Part shown: positions 33,445 to 44,594 of the stretch, one piece after another
How positions within the stretch are numbered: position 1 is the first letter of the stretch
Layout of the letters: every line of letters begins with the position of its first letter
DNA from: Paraburkholderia susongensis
Lineage (GTDB): Bacteria; Pseudomonadota; Gammaproteobacteria; Burkholderiales; Burkholderiaceae
Reading direction: 5' to 3'
Length of the DNA: 64,000 bases
Assembly (NCBI RefSeq): GCF_900177725.1
Contig: NZ_FXAT01000001.1
Span: forward strand, 620,001-684,000
Position numbers and translations under genes: made by a program
Notes under the pieces: model-generated
What the model was told of the DNA's origin: nothing
The model's input: the letters and a program-made list of their open reading frames with translations, nothing else
The model's database searches: none

Positions 33445-35880
33445 TTATCCGCGCAACCGTGCGCCATAGACTCGAGCCAGACGTTCCACAAGAGTTTGAA
33501 TAGCCAGATCGACTGTTTCATCCTGAAGGGTTCCGCCAGTATCTTGCAAGGTCACACGGAACGCAAGGCTTTTCTCGTGCGCGGCCAGGCCACCGGAAGT
33601 ATTTGATTTTGGACGAAATTCGTCGAAAAGCGCAACCCTCTGGACACTCCTGCAAGCGGGCTCGGAGAGGGCGTTCTGAAGCTCGTCGAGGAGCGCCTGG
33701 ACCTCGATTTTCTGATCGACGACCACCGCGATATCGCGTCGAACCGGCGGGAATTTCGATACTTCCGACGGAACCGGCAATACTCGCTGCATTAATGCTT
33801 CAGCTTCGATTTCAAACAGAATCGGCGCATGCGGCAAATCATATTTCTGCATCCAGCGCGGATGCAATTCGCCAATCCAGCCTGCCGCGCGGCCATTCAA
33901 TTCGATGCGCGCGCTGCGTCCGGGATGCAGCGCCGGATGCTCGGCCTTCACGAAACGCGCGAGCGCCGGGGCCACCAGCGCTTCGAGATCGCCCTTCACG
34001 TCGAAGAAGTCGACGGTGCGCGCGGGCGCGCCCCACTGCTCTTCGAGCGCGGGACCATAAGCGAGCGCACCGATCATCTTCGGCTGAGCGAAACCTTCGA
34101 CGGCCAGTTCGCCGGCCTTGATCGACGGATCGTGGAGGAACACGCGGCCGGCTTCGAACACGCGCACGCGGTCCGCGGCGCGGCGATTCAGGTTCGTGCG
34201 CAGCACGTGGATCAGGCTGCCGAACAGCGTCGTGCGCATCACCGACAACTGGCTCGCGATCGGATTGAGCAAACGCACCGGGTTGCTGTTGCCCGCGAAG
34301 TCCTGCTCCCACTCCGCGTCGACGAAGCTGAAGTTCACCGTTTCCGCGTAATCGCGCGCGGCGAGCGCGTGACGGATCACGTGGATCGAGCGTTGCGTTT
34401 CGTTGGTCGCGCGCATTTCGCTCGTCGCGACGGGCGGGTGCGCCGGAATCTTTTCGAAGCCATAGATACGCGCGACTTCTTCGATCAGGTCCTCTTCGAT
34501 CTCGATGTCGAAGCGGTACGACGGCGGCATGACCGAGAACGTATCGCCGTCGCGCTCGAACGAAAGGCCGAGGCGCGTGAAGATCTGCGCGATTTCATCT
34601 GCGCCGATCTCGACGCCGATGATGCGGTTCGCGCGTGCAACACGCATCTTCACGGGCGCGCGCTTCGGCACATTGACGATCTGGTCGTCGACCGGACCGG
34701 CTTCGCCGCCGCAGATGTCGAGGATCAGTTGAGTGATGCGCTCGATGTGCTCGACGGTCGTCGCATAGTCGACGCCGCGCTCGAAGCGATGGCCCGCGTC
34801 GGTCGAGAAGTTGTACTTGCGCGAGCGGCCGCGAATGCTATCGGGCCACCAGAACGCGGCTTCGAGATAGATGTTGGTGGTGTCGAGCGTGACCGCGGTG
34901 CTGTCGCCGCCCATGATGCCCGCAAGACTTTCGATGTGCTGCTCGTCGGCGATCACGCCGACCGTTTCGTCGATCTCGACCGTGCTGCCATTCAGCAGCT
35001 TGAGCGTTTCGCCCTTGCGGCCCCAGCGCACGTCCATGCCGCCGTGGATCTTGTCGAGATCGAACACGTGCGACGGGCGGCCCAGTTCGAGCATCACGTA
35101 GTTCGAGATGTCGACGAGCGCGGAGATGCTGCGCTGGCCCGAACGCTCGAGCCGTTCGACCATCCACTGCGGCGACTTCGCGCGCGCATTGACACCGCGA
35201 ATCACGCGACCGGAAAAACGGCCGCACAGATCAGGCGCGGATATCTTGACGGGCAGCGTTTCGCTGAGCTTCACGTCGGCCGGCTTGATCTCGAGCGGAC
35301 GCAGCGGCGCGCCGGTGATCGCCGACGTTTCGCGCGCGACACCGAACACCGACAGGCAGTCAGCCTTGTTCGGCGTCAGCTTGATTTCGAAAACCGTGTC
35401 GTCGAGGTTGAGCGTCTCGCGGATGTCCTGGCCGATCGGCGTATCTTCCGGCAGGATCAGGAGGCCGCTATGATCTTCGGAGAGCTTCAGCTCGCGCGCC
35501 GAGCACAGCATGCCCTGGCTTTCCACGCCACGCAGCTTCGACAGCCTGATCGCGAACGGCGCACCGCCCTCTTCGGCCGGCGGCAGTTGCGCGCCCACGA
35601 GCGCGACCGGCACCTTGATGCCGGGCGCCACGTTCGGCGCACCGCACACGATGTTCAGCGTCGCGCCGGTGCCGGCGTTGACCTGACATACGTTGAGCTT
35701 GTCCGCATCCGGGTGCTTAACGACTTCCAGCACCTGACCGACGACGATCTTCGAGGTCGGCGGCGCGGCCGGCCGCAGGTCTTCGACTTCGAGACCCGCC
35801 ATCGTCAACGCGTGCGACAGCTCCTCGGTGGTCAGTTGCGGATCGACAAAAGTTCTGAGCCAGGATTCCGGAAATTGCAT
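33445..35880 (-). CDS. pheT: Phenylalanyl-tRNA synthetase beta subunit
   Basis: PheT is the large subunit of the alpha2-beta2 enzyme; it binds tRNA-Phe and edits mischarged Tyr. The product has 811 aa, normal for the family. Domains in order are an N-terminal OB tRNA-binding domain (about 40-150), B3/B4 editing domain (about 210-390), B5 (about 400-475), catalytic-like core (about 490-690) and a C-terminal ferredoxin-fold anticodon-binding domain. Between pheS and ihfA. Confidence 0.97.
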   Translation of the reverse strand: MQFPESWLRTFVDPQLTTEELSHALTMAGLEVEDLRPAAPPTSKIVVGQVLEVVKHPDADKLNVCQVNAGTGATLNIVCGAPNVAPGIKVPVALVGAQLPPAEEGGAPFAIRLSKLRGVESQGMLCSARELKLSEDHSGLLILPEDTPIGQDIRETLNLDDTVFEIKLTPNKADCLSVFGVARETSAITGAPLRPLEIKPADVKLSETLPVKISAPDLCGRFSGRVIRGVNARAKSPQWMVERLERSGQRSISALVDISNYVMLELGRPSHVFDLDKIHGGMDVRWGRKGETLKLLNGSTVEIDETVGVIADEQHIESLAGIMGGDSTAVTLDTTNIYLEAAFWWPDSIRGRSRKYNFSTDAGHRFERGVDYATTVEHIERITQLILDICGGEAGPVDDQIVNVPKRAPVKMRVARANRIIGVEIGADEIAQIFTRLGLSFERDGDTFSVMPPSYRFDIEIEEDLIEEVARIYGFEKIPAHPPVATSEMRATNETQRSIHVIRHALAARDYAETVNFSFVDAEWEQDFAGNSNPVRLLNPIASQLSVMRTTLFGSLIHVLRTNLNRRAADRVRVFEAGRVFLHDPSIKAGELAVEGFAQPKMIGALAYGPALEEQWGAPARTVDFFDVKGDLEALVAPALARFVKAEHPALHPGRSARIELNGRAAGWIGELHPRWMQKYDLPHAPILFEIEAEALMQRVLPVPSEVSKFPPVRRDIAVVVDQKIEVQALLDELQNALSEPACRSVQRVALFDEFRPKSNTSGGLAAHEKSLAFRVTLQDTGGTLQDETVDLAIQTLVERLARVYGARLRG

Positions 35881-36040
35881 GGTTCTGTGTACGTTCTGAT
35901 CAGGTTAGGTCCACGTCCGGCGTGTGCTTCGTGTCACTCGGTGGCATTGCGCCGGGTTCATCGTGCACTGCCGGGGACGCTCGCGGCATGCACCGGGTGC
36001 GATGCCGCGCTCTATGCTTGTCGCGCTCACGCGCGCCGGT

Positions 36041-37054
36041 TCACGCGAATTGACGCAGGAAACGCAGGTCGTTTTCGAAGAACAGGCGCAAGTCCTGCAC
36101 GCCGTAGCGCAGCATCGTGAGGCGCTCGAGGCCGCTGCCGAACGCAAAGCCGATGTAGCGCTCCGGGTCGAGACCCATGTTGCGGATCACGGTCGGGTGA
36201 ACCTGGCCCGAACCCGAAATTTCGAGCCACTTGCCGGCGTTCTTGCCCGTTTCGAACAGCATGTCGATCTCTGCCGACGGTTCGGTGAACGGGAAATACG
36301 ACGGACGGAAGCGCACGAGGATGTCGTCGCGCTCGAAGAATTTTTTCAGGAAGTCGGTGTAGACACCCTTCAGGTCCGCGAAGCTGATGTTCTCGTCGAT
36401 CCACAGGCCTTCGACCTGGTTGAACATCGGCGAGTGCGTCGCGTCGCTATCCACGCGGTACGTGCGGCCCGGCACGATCACCTTGATCGGCGGCGTGTTG
36501 GTGCGCGCGTAGCGCACCTGCATCGGGCTCGTATGCGTGCGCAGCAGCAGCTGACGGCCATCGGCGTCTTTGCCGTCGACGTAGAAGGTGTCCTGCATCG
36601 AACGCGCCGGATGGTTTTCCGGGCTGTTCAGCGAGGTGAAGTTGTACCAGTCGGTTTCGATTTCGGGGCCGTCGGCCACGTCGAATCCGATCGTACGGAA
36701 AATCTGTTCGACACGCTCCCATGTGCGCATCACCGGATGCAGGCTGCCCGCGCTGGCGCCGCGGCCAGGCAGTGTGACGTCGATCGCCTCGGCGGCGAGG
36801 CGCTGGTTCAGGAGCGCCTCGGCGAGCGCCTGGCGGCGTGCCGTCAGCGCGGCTTCGACCTGTTGCTTGACGAGGTTGATCCGTGCGCCTTCGGTCTTGC
36901 GCGTTTCGGGATCGAGTTTGCCAAGGCTCTTCAACAGCTCGGTCAGCGCACCCGCTTTGCCGAGAAAGCGGGCTTTCTCGTTCTCGAGCGTGGTGACGTC
37001 GGAGGCTTCTGTGAAGGCTTTTTGCGCGTCGGCGACAATCTGGTCCAGATCCAT
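36041..37054 (-). CDS. pheS: Phenylalanyl-tRNA synthetase alpha subunit
   Basis: PheS is the catalytic subunit that attaches Phe to tRNA-Phe. The product has 337 aa from the ATG at 37054 (MDLDQIV aligns with family N-termini; an ATG at 37066 is 4 codons earlier). Residues 1-85 form the coiled coil. The class II core includes [10 protein letters not shown], the motif 2 region [16 protein letters not shown] and motif 3 [14 protein letters not shown] strong hairpin lies between rplT and pheS, so transcription of pheST may partly depend on read-through or its own promoter. Confidence 0.96.
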   Translation of the reverse strand: MDLDQIVADAQKAFTEASDVTTLENEKARFLGKAGALTELLKSLGKLDPETRKTEGARINLVKQQVEAALTARRQALAEALLNQRLAAEAIDVTLPGRGASAGSLHPVMRTWERVEQIFRTIGFDVADGPEIETDWYNFTSLNSPENHPARSMQDTFYVDGKDADGRQLLLRTHTSPMQVRYARTNTPPIKVIVPGRTYRVDSDATHSPMFNQVEGLWIDENISFADLKGVYTDFLKKFFERDDILVRFRPSYFPFTEPSAEIDMLFETGKNAGKWLEISGSGQVHPTVIRNMGLDPERYIGFAFGSGLERLTMLRYGVQDLRLFFENDLRFLRQFA

Positions 37055-37106
37055 TGATCCCATCATTTCAACGTCAGTGTTCTATCGAAACAAAACTGGT
37101 TCTACC

Positions 37107-37144
37107 AACAAAAACGGGGCTCGGTGAGGAGCCCCGTTTTTGTT
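37107..37144 (-). terminator. Perfect 16-bp terminator between rplT and pheS
   Basis: AACAAAAACGGGGCTC (37107-37122) pairs perfectly with GAGCCCCGTTTTTGTT (37129-37144) over 6 nt. On the minus strand the 3' arm contains GTTTTTGTT. No Phe-rich leader peptide is visible before it, so an E. coli-like pheST attenuator is not supported. Confidence 0.85.
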
Positions 37145-37212
37145 GCAGCGTCACCGGGACTACCGGATGTTCGCTGCAACGAACCACGCAGTTTTAATTG
37201 CCAGAAGCGCAA

Positions 37213-37572
37213 TCAGGCTGCAACGGCGGCTTTCACCTGCTGAACGATCGCAGCAAAAGCAGCCTTGTCGAACACAGCCATGTCGGCCAGCACCTTGCGG
37301 TCGAGTTCGATCGAAGCCTTCTTCAGGCCGTTGATGAACACGCTGTACGTCATGTCGTGCTGACGCACCGCCGCGTTGATACGCGTGATCCACAGTGCGC
37401 GGAACACACGCTTCTTGTTGCGGCGATCGCGGTAGGCGTATTGGCCTGCGCGCATGACCGCCTGCTTGGCGATGCGATAGACGTTATTGCGACGGCCGCG
37501 GTAACCCTTGGCCAGCTTGATGATCTTCTTGTGACGGGCCCGTGCGGTAACCCCACGTTTTACTCGAGGCAT
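37213..37572 (-). CDS. rplT: 50S ribosomal protein L20
   Basis: L20 binds 23S rRNA and is needed early in large-subunit assembly. The product has 119 aa, the normal length, beginning [19 protein letters not shown] with the conserved basic N-terminal extension. It is last in thrS-infC-rpmI-rplT; in other bacteria L20 also represses translation of this operon. A terminator follows. Confidence 0.98.
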
Positions 37573-37601
37573 GTTTCGCTCCTATGAGTGTCGGTTAAGG
37601 G

Positions 37602-37799
37602 TTAAGCGAACGGCAGCATTGCGCGAACGGAGTTCAGATCGGAATCATGAACTGCCGTGGCGCCGCGCAGATGGCGTTTGTTCTTGGTGCTCTTCTTGGT
37701 AAGAATGTGACGCTTGAAGGCCTGACCGCGCTTGACGGTACCGCCCGGACGCACCACGAAGCGCTTTGCAGCGCTCTTCTTGGTCTTCATCTTCGGCAT
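37602..37799 (-). CDS. rpmI: 50S ribosomal protein L35
   Basis: The product has 65 aa, the normal L35 length, from the ATG at 37799 with GGAG upstream. The sequence begins [14 protein letters not shown] with the conserved basic composition and ends SVRAMLPFA. It lies 29 bp before rplT. Longer in-frame extensions have no conserved sequence. Confidence 0.98.
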   Translation of the reverse strand: MPKMKTKKSAAKRFVVRPGGTVKRGQAFKRHILTKKSTKNKRHLRGATAVHDSDLNSVRAMLPFA

Positions 37800-38057
37800 G
37801 ACAACTCCATTATTAGATGGACATGGGTGTGCGGTCGGCCAGATGGCCATTTCCCGCCCTTCGAAACCCATTCCACTTGGTATGCAGACCGCCGATACCG
37901 CCAGCGGCCGCTTTTCGGGAACCGCCGCGCACTTGCATGCGCGCCGCCCCAAAATCTTCCGACACCACGCCGGACATCCGGCACAGCATCATGCAAATTT
38001 TCGCCAGCGGAGCGCGCATCACATGATGCGCCACCGCTCCGGCCAACTGCCTTGCGC

Positions 38058-38582
38058 TTACTTCTTTTTCTTCGGAGCGAGCACCATGATCATCTGGCGC
38101 CCTTCCATTTTCGGCATCTGCTCGACCTGACCGACTTCGTCGAGGTCGGTGCGCAGGCGCTCGAGCATGCGCATGCCGATTTCCTGGTGGGCCATCTCAC
38201 GGCCACGGAAACGCAACGTGATTTTCGTCTTGTCGCCGTCTTCGAGGAAGCGGATGAGGTTACGCAGCTTGACGTTGTAATCACCGTCGTCGGTACCCGG
38301 GCGGAATTTGACTTCCTTGACCTGGATGACCTTCTGCTTGAGCTTGGCCTCGTGCTGCTTCTTCGCTTCCTGATACTTGAACTTGCCGTAGTCCATCAAA
38401 CGGCAAACCGGCGGAACCGCTTGCGGGGCGATTTCGACCAGATCCACGTCCTGCTGTTCCGACAGGCGGAACGCATCAGCAAGTTTCACGATGCCGAGCG
38501 GTTCGTTCTCGACGCCGACCAGTCGCACCTCGGGTGCTGTAATTTCACCGTTGATGCGGTGCGCAGACTTATCAGTAGCGAT
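38058..38582 (-). CDS. infC: Translation initiation factor IF-3 with AUC start codon
   Basis: IF-3 binds the 30S subunit and rejects non-canonical start codons. No ATG gives a full-length protein: the first usable GTG (38528) would remove the conserved start. In frame upstream lies ATC at 38582, preceded by AGAGGAAACGTAAC, giving [20 protein letters not shown] and 174 aa, the normal length. A rare start codon here is the known basis of infC self-control (E. coli uses AUU). The remaining sequence is typical, with [12 protein letters not shown] in the N-domain and a Lys-rich end. Confidence 0.93.
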   Translation of the reverse strand: MATDKSAHRINGEITAPEVRLVGVENEPLGIVKLADAFRLSEQQDVDLVEIAPQAVPPVCRLMDYGKFKYQEAKKQHEAKLKQKVIQVKEVKFRPGTDDGDYNVKLRNLIRFLEDGDKTKITLRFRGREMAHQEIGMRMLERLRTDLDEVGQVEQMPKMEGRQMIMVLAPKKKK

Positions 38583-38632
38583 GTTACGTTTCCTCTAAAA
38601 ATTAAAAAAAACGAGCCGGGCTGCCAAGTGGC

Positions 38633-40540
38633 TCAGTTGAACGACTGCACGTCCTGGCGCAGACGCTCAATGAAGGCGCCGACGGGCATTACACCCAGAT
38701 CGACACCACCACGGGCACGCACGGCTACCGTTTGGGCTTCACGCTCTTTGTCGCCGACCACGAGCAGGTACGGGACCTTTTCCAGCGTGTGCTCCCGTAT
38801 TTTATAGCTAATCTTTTCGTTGCGCAAATCGGCCTCAACTCTAACCCCTTGTTTTTGCAACGATTGGGCTAAAGACTGCGCATATTCGAGCTGGCTTTCC
38901 GCGATATTCATGACGACGACCTGCATCGGCGCGAGCCACGCGGGCATTGCACCAGCATGGTGCTCGATCAGAATACCGAGGAAGCGCTCCATCGATCCGA
39001 CGATTGCCCGGTGCAGCATGATCGGACGCCGGCGGCTGTTGTCCTCGGCGACGTATTCAGCGCCAAGACGCTCCGGCAGCACCATGTCGAGCTGCAACGT
39101 GCCGCACTGCCACGAGCGGCCGAGCGCGTCCTTGATGTGGTACTCGACCTTCGGGCCATAGAACGCGCCTTCTCCCGGCAACTCTTCCCACGTTACGCCG
39201 CAGGCCGTCAACGCCTCGCGCAGACCCTGCTCCGCACGATCCCACGTTTCGTCCGTACCGGCACGCGCATCGGGACGCAGCGACAGCTTGATGTCGACAT
39301 TGTCGAAACCGAAATCGCGGTAGACGCTCATCGCCAGCGTGTTGAACGCGATCGATTCGCTGATGAACTGATCTTCGGTACAGAAAATATGCGCGTCGTC
39401 CTGCACGAAGCCGCGCACGCGCATCAGGCCGTGCAGCGCGCCCGACGACTCGTTGCGATGACACGAACCGAACTCCGCGTAACGCAGCGGCAGATCGCGA
39501 TACGAGCGCAGACCGTGGTTGAACACCTGCACGTGACCCGGACAGTTCATCGGCTTGATCGCGTAGTCGCGCTTTTCCGATTCCGTCGTGAACATGTTTT
39601 CACGATAGTTCTGCCAGTGGCCCGACGCTTCCCAGAGCGAGCGGTCCATGATCATCGGCGTCTTGATCTCGAGGTAGCCCGCGTCGTTCACGCGCCGGCG
39701 CATGTACTGCTCGACCTGCTGCCACAGCGTCCAGCCGCGCGGATGCCAGAACACCATGCCCGGCGACTCGTCCTGCATGTGGAACAGGTCGAGCTGCTTG
39801 CCGAGCTTGCGGTGATCGCGCTTCTCTGCTTCTTCGAGCATGTGCAGGTACGCTTCCTGGTCTTCCTTTTTGGTCCAGGCCGTGCCGTAGATGCGCTGCA
39901 ACTGCTCGTTCTTCGAATCGCCGCGCCAGTAGGCGCCCGCGACCTTCATCAGCTTGAAGACCTTCAGCTTGCCGGTGGACGGCACGTGCGGGCCGCGGCA
40001 CAGATCCGTGAAGCCGCCATGCGAGTACAGCTTGATTTCGTCGCTAGCCGGAATCGACTCGATGATTTCGGCCTTGTACTTCTCGCCGATGCTCTTGAAG
40101 TACTCGACGGCTTCGTCGCGCGAAACCACGCGGCGCGACACCGGTTCGTCCTTCTTCGCGAGTTCCTGCATGCGCTTTTCGATCTTTTCGAGATCTTCCG
40201 GCGTGAAAGGACGGCCGTAGGAGAAGTCGTAATAGAAACCGTTGTCGATGACCGGACCAATCGTGACCTGCGCCTCCGGGTACAGATCCTTCACCGCGTA
40301 CGCAAGCAGGTGCGCCGTGGAGTGGCGAATGATATCGAGACCGTCCGCATCCTTTTCGGTGACGATGGCAAGCGCCGCGTCGCGATCGATCAGCGCGGAC
40401 GTATCGACGAGCTCGCCGTCGATCTTGCCGCCGAGCGCAGCTTTCGCGAGGCCGGGACCGATCGAGGCGGCCACTTCGGCAACGGTCACCGGATGTTCGT
40501 ACTGTCGAACAGAACCGTCAGGCAAGCGTATCGAAACCAT
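38633..40540 (-). CDS. thrS: Threonyl-tRNA synthetase
   Basis: ThrS attaches Thr to tRNA-Thr and edits Ser. The product has 635 aa from the ATG at 40540 (GGAGAACGCA upstream; longer start rejected). Domains are TGS (about 1-61), editing domain (about 65-225), class II catalytic core with [12 protein letters not shown] and the [10 protein letters not shown] segment, and C-terminal anticodon-binding domain (about 540-635). It is the first gene of thrS-infC-rpmI-rplT. Confidence 0.97.
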   Translation of the reverse strand: MVSIRLPDGSVRQYEHPVTVAEVAASIGPGLAKAALGGKIDGELVDTSALIDRDAALAIVTEKDADGLDIIRHSTAHLLAYAVKDLYPEAQVTIGPVIDNGFYYDFSYGRPFTPEDLEKIEKRMQELAKKDEPVSRRVVSRDEAVEYFKSIGEKYKAEIIESIPASDEIKLYSHGGFTDLCRGPHVPSTGKLKVFKLMKVAGAYWRGDSKNEQLQRIYGTAWTKKEDQEAYLHMLEEAEKRDHRKLGKQLDLFHMQDESPGMVFWHPRGWTLWQQVEQYMRRRVNDAGYLEIKTPMIMDRSLWEASGHWQNYRENMFTTESEKRDYAIKPMNCPGHVQVFNHGLRSYRDLPLRYAEFGSCHRNESSGALHGLMRVRGFVQDDAHIFCTEDQFISESIAFNTLAMSVYRDFGFDNVDIKLSLRPDARAGTDETWDRAEQGLREALTACGVTWEELPGEGAFYGPKVEYHIKDALGRSWQCGTLQLDMVLPERLGAEYVAEDNSRRRPIMLHRAIVGSMERFLGILIEHHAGAMPAWLAPMQVVVMNIAESQLEYAQSLAQSLQKQGVRVEADLRNEKISYKIREHTLEKVPYLLVVGDKEREAQTVAVRARGGVDLGVMPVGAFIERLRQDVQSFN

Positions 40541-40600
40541 TGCGTTCTCCGTGGTGCCGACTGGCGGCGGTGCATACAGGCAGATCAAAAGACAAAAAAA

Positions 40601-40628
40601 ATGCGGCCCCGCTTTCGAGGGGCCGCAT
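40601..40628 (-). terminator. Rho-independent terminator downstream of tRNA-Val
   Basis: ATGCGGCCCC (40601-40610) pairs perfectly with GGGGCCGCAT (40619-40628) over 8 nt. On the minus strand it is followed by TTTTTTT. It lies between tRNA-Val and thrS, both minus strand. Confidence 0.88.
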
Positions 40629-40792
40629 TCACATTTCTTGCAAACTACACTGGCGAAAGTGGTCCTCGACTAGCGTCGCTCCGAAGTAGTTTCGGTCAAC
40701 GTTCGCGGTGCCATAACCGTTTCGCCCTTTTTGCGCCAAAAGCGCTTACTGCAGTTTGCGAAACCCCGGCGAGACCAGAGTTTCTTTTTCGT

Positions 40793-40869
40793 TGGTAGGC
40801 TCGATTGGACTCGAACCAACGACCCCCACCATGTCAAGGTGGTGCTCTAACCAGCTGAGCTACGAGCCT
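40793..40869 (-). tRNA. tRNA-Val, anticodon GAC
   Basis: A 77-nt cloverleaf with encoded CCA. The acceptor is AGGCTCG/CGAGCCT. The anticodon stem CCACC/GGTGG holds loop TTGACAT (anticodon GAC), reading GUC/GUU. The T-loop is GGTTCGAGTCC. It lies 63 bp after the relA stop. Confidence 0.97.
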
Positions 40870-40932
40870 GAAGAAACGAGATTATATGGAGCCCCACGAA
40901 ACTTGGCAAGTCTTTTATGTGAAGACTTTAAA

Positions 40933-43176
40933 TCAGCTTTTGCGCGACGCGCGCATCACGCCCGTCACTTCGCCGAGCAGCGTGCACGCGCGCTGAATCT
41001 GCGCGGCGCTCGACACCTCGACGGTGAATTGCATGAACGCAGCGTTACGGCGCGTCTGCGTCTTCACGCCGATCACGTTCATCTTTTCCCGTGCAAACAC
41101 TTCGGAGATATCGCGCAGCAAGCCCTGCCGGTCCGTCGCCTCGATACTGAGGTCGACCGGATAGACCGACTGGCCGCGCCCGCTCATCACATCGGCCGAC
41201 CATGCCGTCTGCAGCACGCGCTCCGGCGCGCGCTCGGCCATGCGCCGGAACGTCGCGCAATCGCTGCGGTGAACCGACATGCCTTTGCCGCGCGTGACGA
41301 AGCCGCTGATATCGTCGGGCGGCGCCGGCCGGCAGCAGCGCGCGAGCTGCGTGAGCAACGCGTCGACGCCGACCACGAGCACACCCGTGGACGCGCCGCG
41401 CGCAACGCTCGCACCGCTGCTGCGCTTCTCGAATTTCTCCGGCGCGTCGACCTCGGGCTCAGGCGGCGGCGCATCCTGCAGCGCCTGCTCGATGAGCCGC
41501 AGGCTGAACTCTTCCTTGCCGACCACGGAGAACAGATCGTCGGTGGTCTTGAAGCCAAGCCGCGCGGCCAGCTGATCGAGATTGACCGAGGTCTTGCCCT
41601 CGCGCTGCAAGGTCTTTTCGACCGTCGCGCGTCCGTTCGCAATGTGCTCCTGCAGATCGACCGCGTTGAACCACGCGCGCACTTTCTGCCGCGCACGCGC
41701 GCTCTGCAGATAGCCCAGCTGTGGATTGAGCCAGTCACGCGATGGACCGCCCTCCTTCACCGCCACGATCTCGACTGTCTGGCCGTTCTGCAATGACGTG
41801 TTGAGCGGCACCATCGCACCATCGACACGCGCGCCGCGACAGCGATGCCCAAGCTCGCTATGCAGGTGATACGCGAAATCGACCGGCGTCGCGCCGTGCG
41901 GCAACGGAATCACGCGCGCCTGTGGTGTCAGCACGTAGATGTGATCGTCATCGAGCGTGGCCTGACGCAGTTGCTCCCACGGCTGCGCCGCGCGCGCGTC
42001 GCCATGCTCGCCCTCGGACACCTCGTCCTTCCAGGCGAGCAACTGACGCAGCCATGCAATCTTCTCGTCGTACTTCTCGTTCGCGGCGAACGTGCCGCCG
42101 TAACCGCGCGTGCCCGCTTCCTTGTAGCGCCAGTGCGCGGCCACGCCGTACTCGGCGAAGCGATGCATTTCCTGCGTGCGGATCTGCACCTCGAACGCGC
42201 GGCCGTCGTCGCCGATCACGACCGTATGCAGCGATTTATAGCCGTTCGGCTTCGGCCGCGAGATGTAGTCGTCGAACTCTTTGGGCACCGGCTGCCACAG
42301 ATTGTGCACGATACCGAGCACGGTGTAGCAGTCCTTGATGTCCGGCACGATCACGCGGAATGCGCGCACGTCGTAGAGCTCGGCGAAGTCGAGCTCCTTG
42401 CCGCGCATCTTGCGCCAGATGCTGTAGATATGCTTCGGCCGGCCACTCACTTCCGCGCGGATATGCGCCGCGGCCAATTCCTGCTGCAGGCGCTCGATCG
42501 CCTGCGCGACATAGCTCTCGCGCTCGACGCGCTTCTCGTCGAGCAGCTTCGCGATGCGCTTGTAGGTGTCCGGCTCCTCAAAGCGGAACGCGAGATCCTC
42601 GAGTTCCCACTTCAGTTGCCAGATACCGAGACGGTTGGCGAGCGGCGCGTAAATATCGAGCGTTTCGCGCGCCACGTCGGGCGAAGGCGTGACTTTCGCC
42701 GCCGCGTAATAGCGCAGCGACTGCAAGCGTGACGCGAGACGAATCAGCACCACGCGAATGTCTTGCGCGAACGCGAGCAGCATCTTGCGCAGCGCCTCGA
42801 CCTGGGCCCGGCGCGCGGCCTGCGCATCGCGCCCCGCTTCGGGAATCGCGTTTTGCGCCGCGCGCAGGCTGACCGTGCCGAGGCGCAGCAGCTTGCGCAC
42901 GTCGCCGACCAGTTGCGCGACTTCTTCGCCGAAGTTGTCGGCGATCACGCGCTCCGGGTCGCGCAGATGCGGCGTCAGCGCAAACAAAGCCGCCGCCAGC
43001 ACCGCCGGCGGATCGACGTTGAGCTTGCGCATGATCGACGCGGTGCCCGCCGCGTGATCCGCCAGCAATTCGCCCGACGACAACCGCACCTCGCCCGCAT
43101 GCTCGCGCACGAACGCCATCGCTTCGTCGAAAGAAGGATAAGGATGAGGCGCGTTCGTAACGGTTTCGGTATTCAT
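40933..43176 (-). CDS. relA: GTP pyrophosphokinase RelA
   Basis: RelA makes (p)ppGpp when uncharged tRNA enters the ribosome. The product has 747 aa. The N-terminal hydrolase-like region (about 30-190) lacks the HD and ED residues, reading LAAALFALTPH where an active enzyme has LLHD-VVED. The synthetase domain (about 240-350) is intact and carries EFDDYIS, the ExDD form typical of RelA (bifunctional SpoT has RxKD). TGS (about 400-460) and C-terminal ACT domain (about 670-745) follow. So this is the synthetase-only paralogue. Confidence 0.95.
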   Translation of the reverse strand: MNTETVTNAPHPYPSFDEAMAFVREHAGEVRLSSGELLADHAAGTASIMRKLNVDPPAVLAAALFALTPHLRDPERVIADNFGEEVAQLVGDVRKLLRLGTVSLRAAQNAIPEAGRDAQAARRAQVEALRKMLLAFAQDIRVVLIRLASRLQSLRYYAAAKVTPSPDVARETLDIYAPLANRLGIWQLKWELEDLAFRFEEPDTYKRIAKLLDEKRVERESYVAQAIERLQQELAAAHIRAEVSGRPKHIYSIWRKMRGKELDFAELYDVRAFRVIVPDIKDCYTVLGIVHNLWQPVPKEFDDYISRPKPNGYKSLHTVVIGDDGRAFEVQIRTQEMHRFAEYGVAAHWRYKEAGTRGYGGTFAANEKYDEKIAWLRQLLAWKDEVSEGEHGDARAAQPWEQLRQATLDDDHIYVLTPQARVIPLPHGATPVDFAYHLHSELGHRCRGARVDGAMVPLNTSLQNGQTVEIVAVKEGGPSRDWLNPQLGYLQSARARQKVRAWFNAVDLQEHIANGRATVEKTLQREGKTSVNLDQLAARLGFKTTDDLFSVVGKEEFSLRLIEQALQDAPPPEPEVDAPEKFEKRSSGASVARGASTGVLVVGVDALLTQLARCCRPAPPDDISGFVTRGKGMSVHRSDCATFRRMAERAPERVLQTAWSADVMSGRGQSVYPVDLSIEATDRQGLLRDISEVFAREKMNVIGVKTQTRRNAAFMQFTVEVSSAAQIQRACTLLGEVTGVMRASRKS

Positions 43177-43245
43177 GGTGCGACGGCCCGCCGGGCGAGA
43201 CGAATCAACGGGAATTCAACAACGGTGATGCTTGACGGGTGCGGC

Positions 43246-43599
43246 TTAGCTGCGCTGCGCCGCGACCACGACGATTTCGACGAGGCACTTCGGGTTGGCG
43301 AGCTTCGCCTCGACGGTCGCGCGCGGCGGCGTCGCGCCTTGCGCGACCCACTCGTCCCACACCGCGTTCATGCCGGCGAAGTGCACCATGTCCGAGATGT
43401 AGATCTGTACCGACAGCAGAAGCGACTTGTCGCTGTTCACTTCGGCCAGCAGACGGTCGATGTGGCCGAGCACTTCGCGCGTCTGGCCGGTGATGTCCTG
43501 ATCCGTGTCTTCGGCGATCTGTCCCGCGAGGTACACGGTGCCGTTATGCACGGCGATTTCCGAAAGACGCTTGCCGACGTGGTGACGAATGACTGCCAT
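43246..43599 (-). CDS. RidA-family deaminase
   Basis: The product has 117 aa from the ATG at 43599 (AGGATTTTTC upstream). The YjgF/YER057c/UK114 fold is clear: the G-x-V-Y-L-A-G-Q-I core, the VQIYISDM segment, and PPRATVEAKLANPKCLVEI where the substrate Arg sits. RidA proteins destroy reactive 2-aminoacrylate/enamines. The subgroup (RidA versus Rid2-like) cannot be decided by eye. It lies 69 bp after relA's start on the same strand. Confidence 0.92.
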   Translation of the reverse strand: MAVIRHHVGKRLSEIAVHNGTVYLAGQIAEDTDQDITGQTREVLGHIDRLLAEVNSDKSLLLSVQIYISDMVHFAGMNAVWDEWVAQGATPPRATVEAKLANPKCLVEIVVVAAQRS

Positions 43600-43679
43600 G
43601 AAAAATCCTGATCTGGTTGGTTGATCGAAAAGCATTCCGCGCGGCAATTCCCGCCGGAAATGTCACGAGGAACTTAATA

Positions 43680-44594
43680 TTATGACGCGTTCGCGGCCGC
43701 GCCGACGAAGAACGCCCTCGCAATCGCGATCTGGTCGTCTGCGAGAAACGCGGGCGCATGCCCGACACCGGGAATCTCCACGCTCTCTACCGCGCGCCCG
43801 CTTGCCACCATCTTCGCGACGGTTTCGCGCGACAGCAGATCGGATTGCTCGCCGCGCACGACGAGCACCGGCCCCTGGAACGACGCGAGCGAATGCCACA
43901 GCGCCGCCTCGCCGAGCTTCACCGCTTCCTCGGTCACCGCGGCAAACGGCTGCGCGATGCGCGGGTCGTACCGCAACACCCAGCCGCCTTCTCCCTCGCG
44001 TAGAAGCGGCGTATTGATTTCGCGCCATTCGTCCGGCGTGAGCGGACCAAAGCTTTGCGCGAGCTGCGCGGCATAATCGACGCCCTGCTGCAGCGTTGAG
44101 AAGCTCACGGGCTTGCCGAGGTAATCGCCGATGCGCTGCACGGCCACCGGCTCGAGGTGCGGCCCGACGTCGTTGAGCAGCAGCTTGCGGATCGGCGTTT
44201 CCGGCAGACCAGCGAGCGCCATGCCGATCAGGCCGCCCATCGAGGTGCCGAACCAGTCGAGCGTTTCGACATCGAGCCGCGCGATCAGTGTGACCATATC
44301 GGCGACATACTGCGGCACGGCATACAGGTTGGGGTTCGCGAGCCACGACGACAAGCCGCGGCCGGCCACGTCCGGACAAACCACGCGGTAGGTGTCGGCG
44401 AACTGCGCCGCGAGGCGGTCGAAATCGCGCCCTGAGCGCGTGAGGCCGTGCACGCACAACAGCACGCGCGGATTGTCCGGATCGCCCCATTCGGTGTAGG
44501 CGATGCGATGCAGGCCGGCGGCGCTCGCGCACTGCACGTAACGTTGACGCGGCTCGGAGAGCCCGATGGCAGAAGAGGAAGTCGTTGCGGTCAT
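43680..44594 (-). CDS. Alpha/beta hydrolase
   Basis: The product has 304 aa with AAGGACC ahead of the start. It shows CVHGLTRSGRDFD (oxyanion region), the GTSMGGLIGM nucleophile elbow with the catalytic Ser, GEQSDLL for the acid and GVGHAP for the His. Cytosolic, no signal peptide. The substrate is unknown. A housekeeping esterase is the safest description. Confidence 0.88.
   Translation of the reverse strand: MTATTSSSAIGLSEPRQRYVQCASAAGLHRIAYTEWGDPDNPRVLLCVHGLTRSGRDFDRLAAQFADTYRVVCPDVAGRGLSSWLANPNLYAVPQYVADMVTLIARLDVETLDWFGTSMGGLIGMALAGLPETPIRKLLLNDVGPHLEPVAVQRIGDYLGKPVSFSTLQQGVDYAAQLAQSFGPLTPDEWREINTPLLREGEGGWVLRYDPRIAQPFAAVTEEAVKLGEAALWHSLASFQGPVLVVRGEQSDLLSRETVAKMVASGRAVESVEIPGVGHAPAFLADDQIAIARAFFVGAAANAS

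Noticed and set aside
33829..36120. 763-codon plus frame opposite pheT
   Set aside because: Shadow of a highly conserved synthetase gene.
40601..40628. Hairpin considered as a thrS attenuator
   Set aside because: No Thr-rich leader peptide is seen; position and T-run fit a tRNA-Val terminator.
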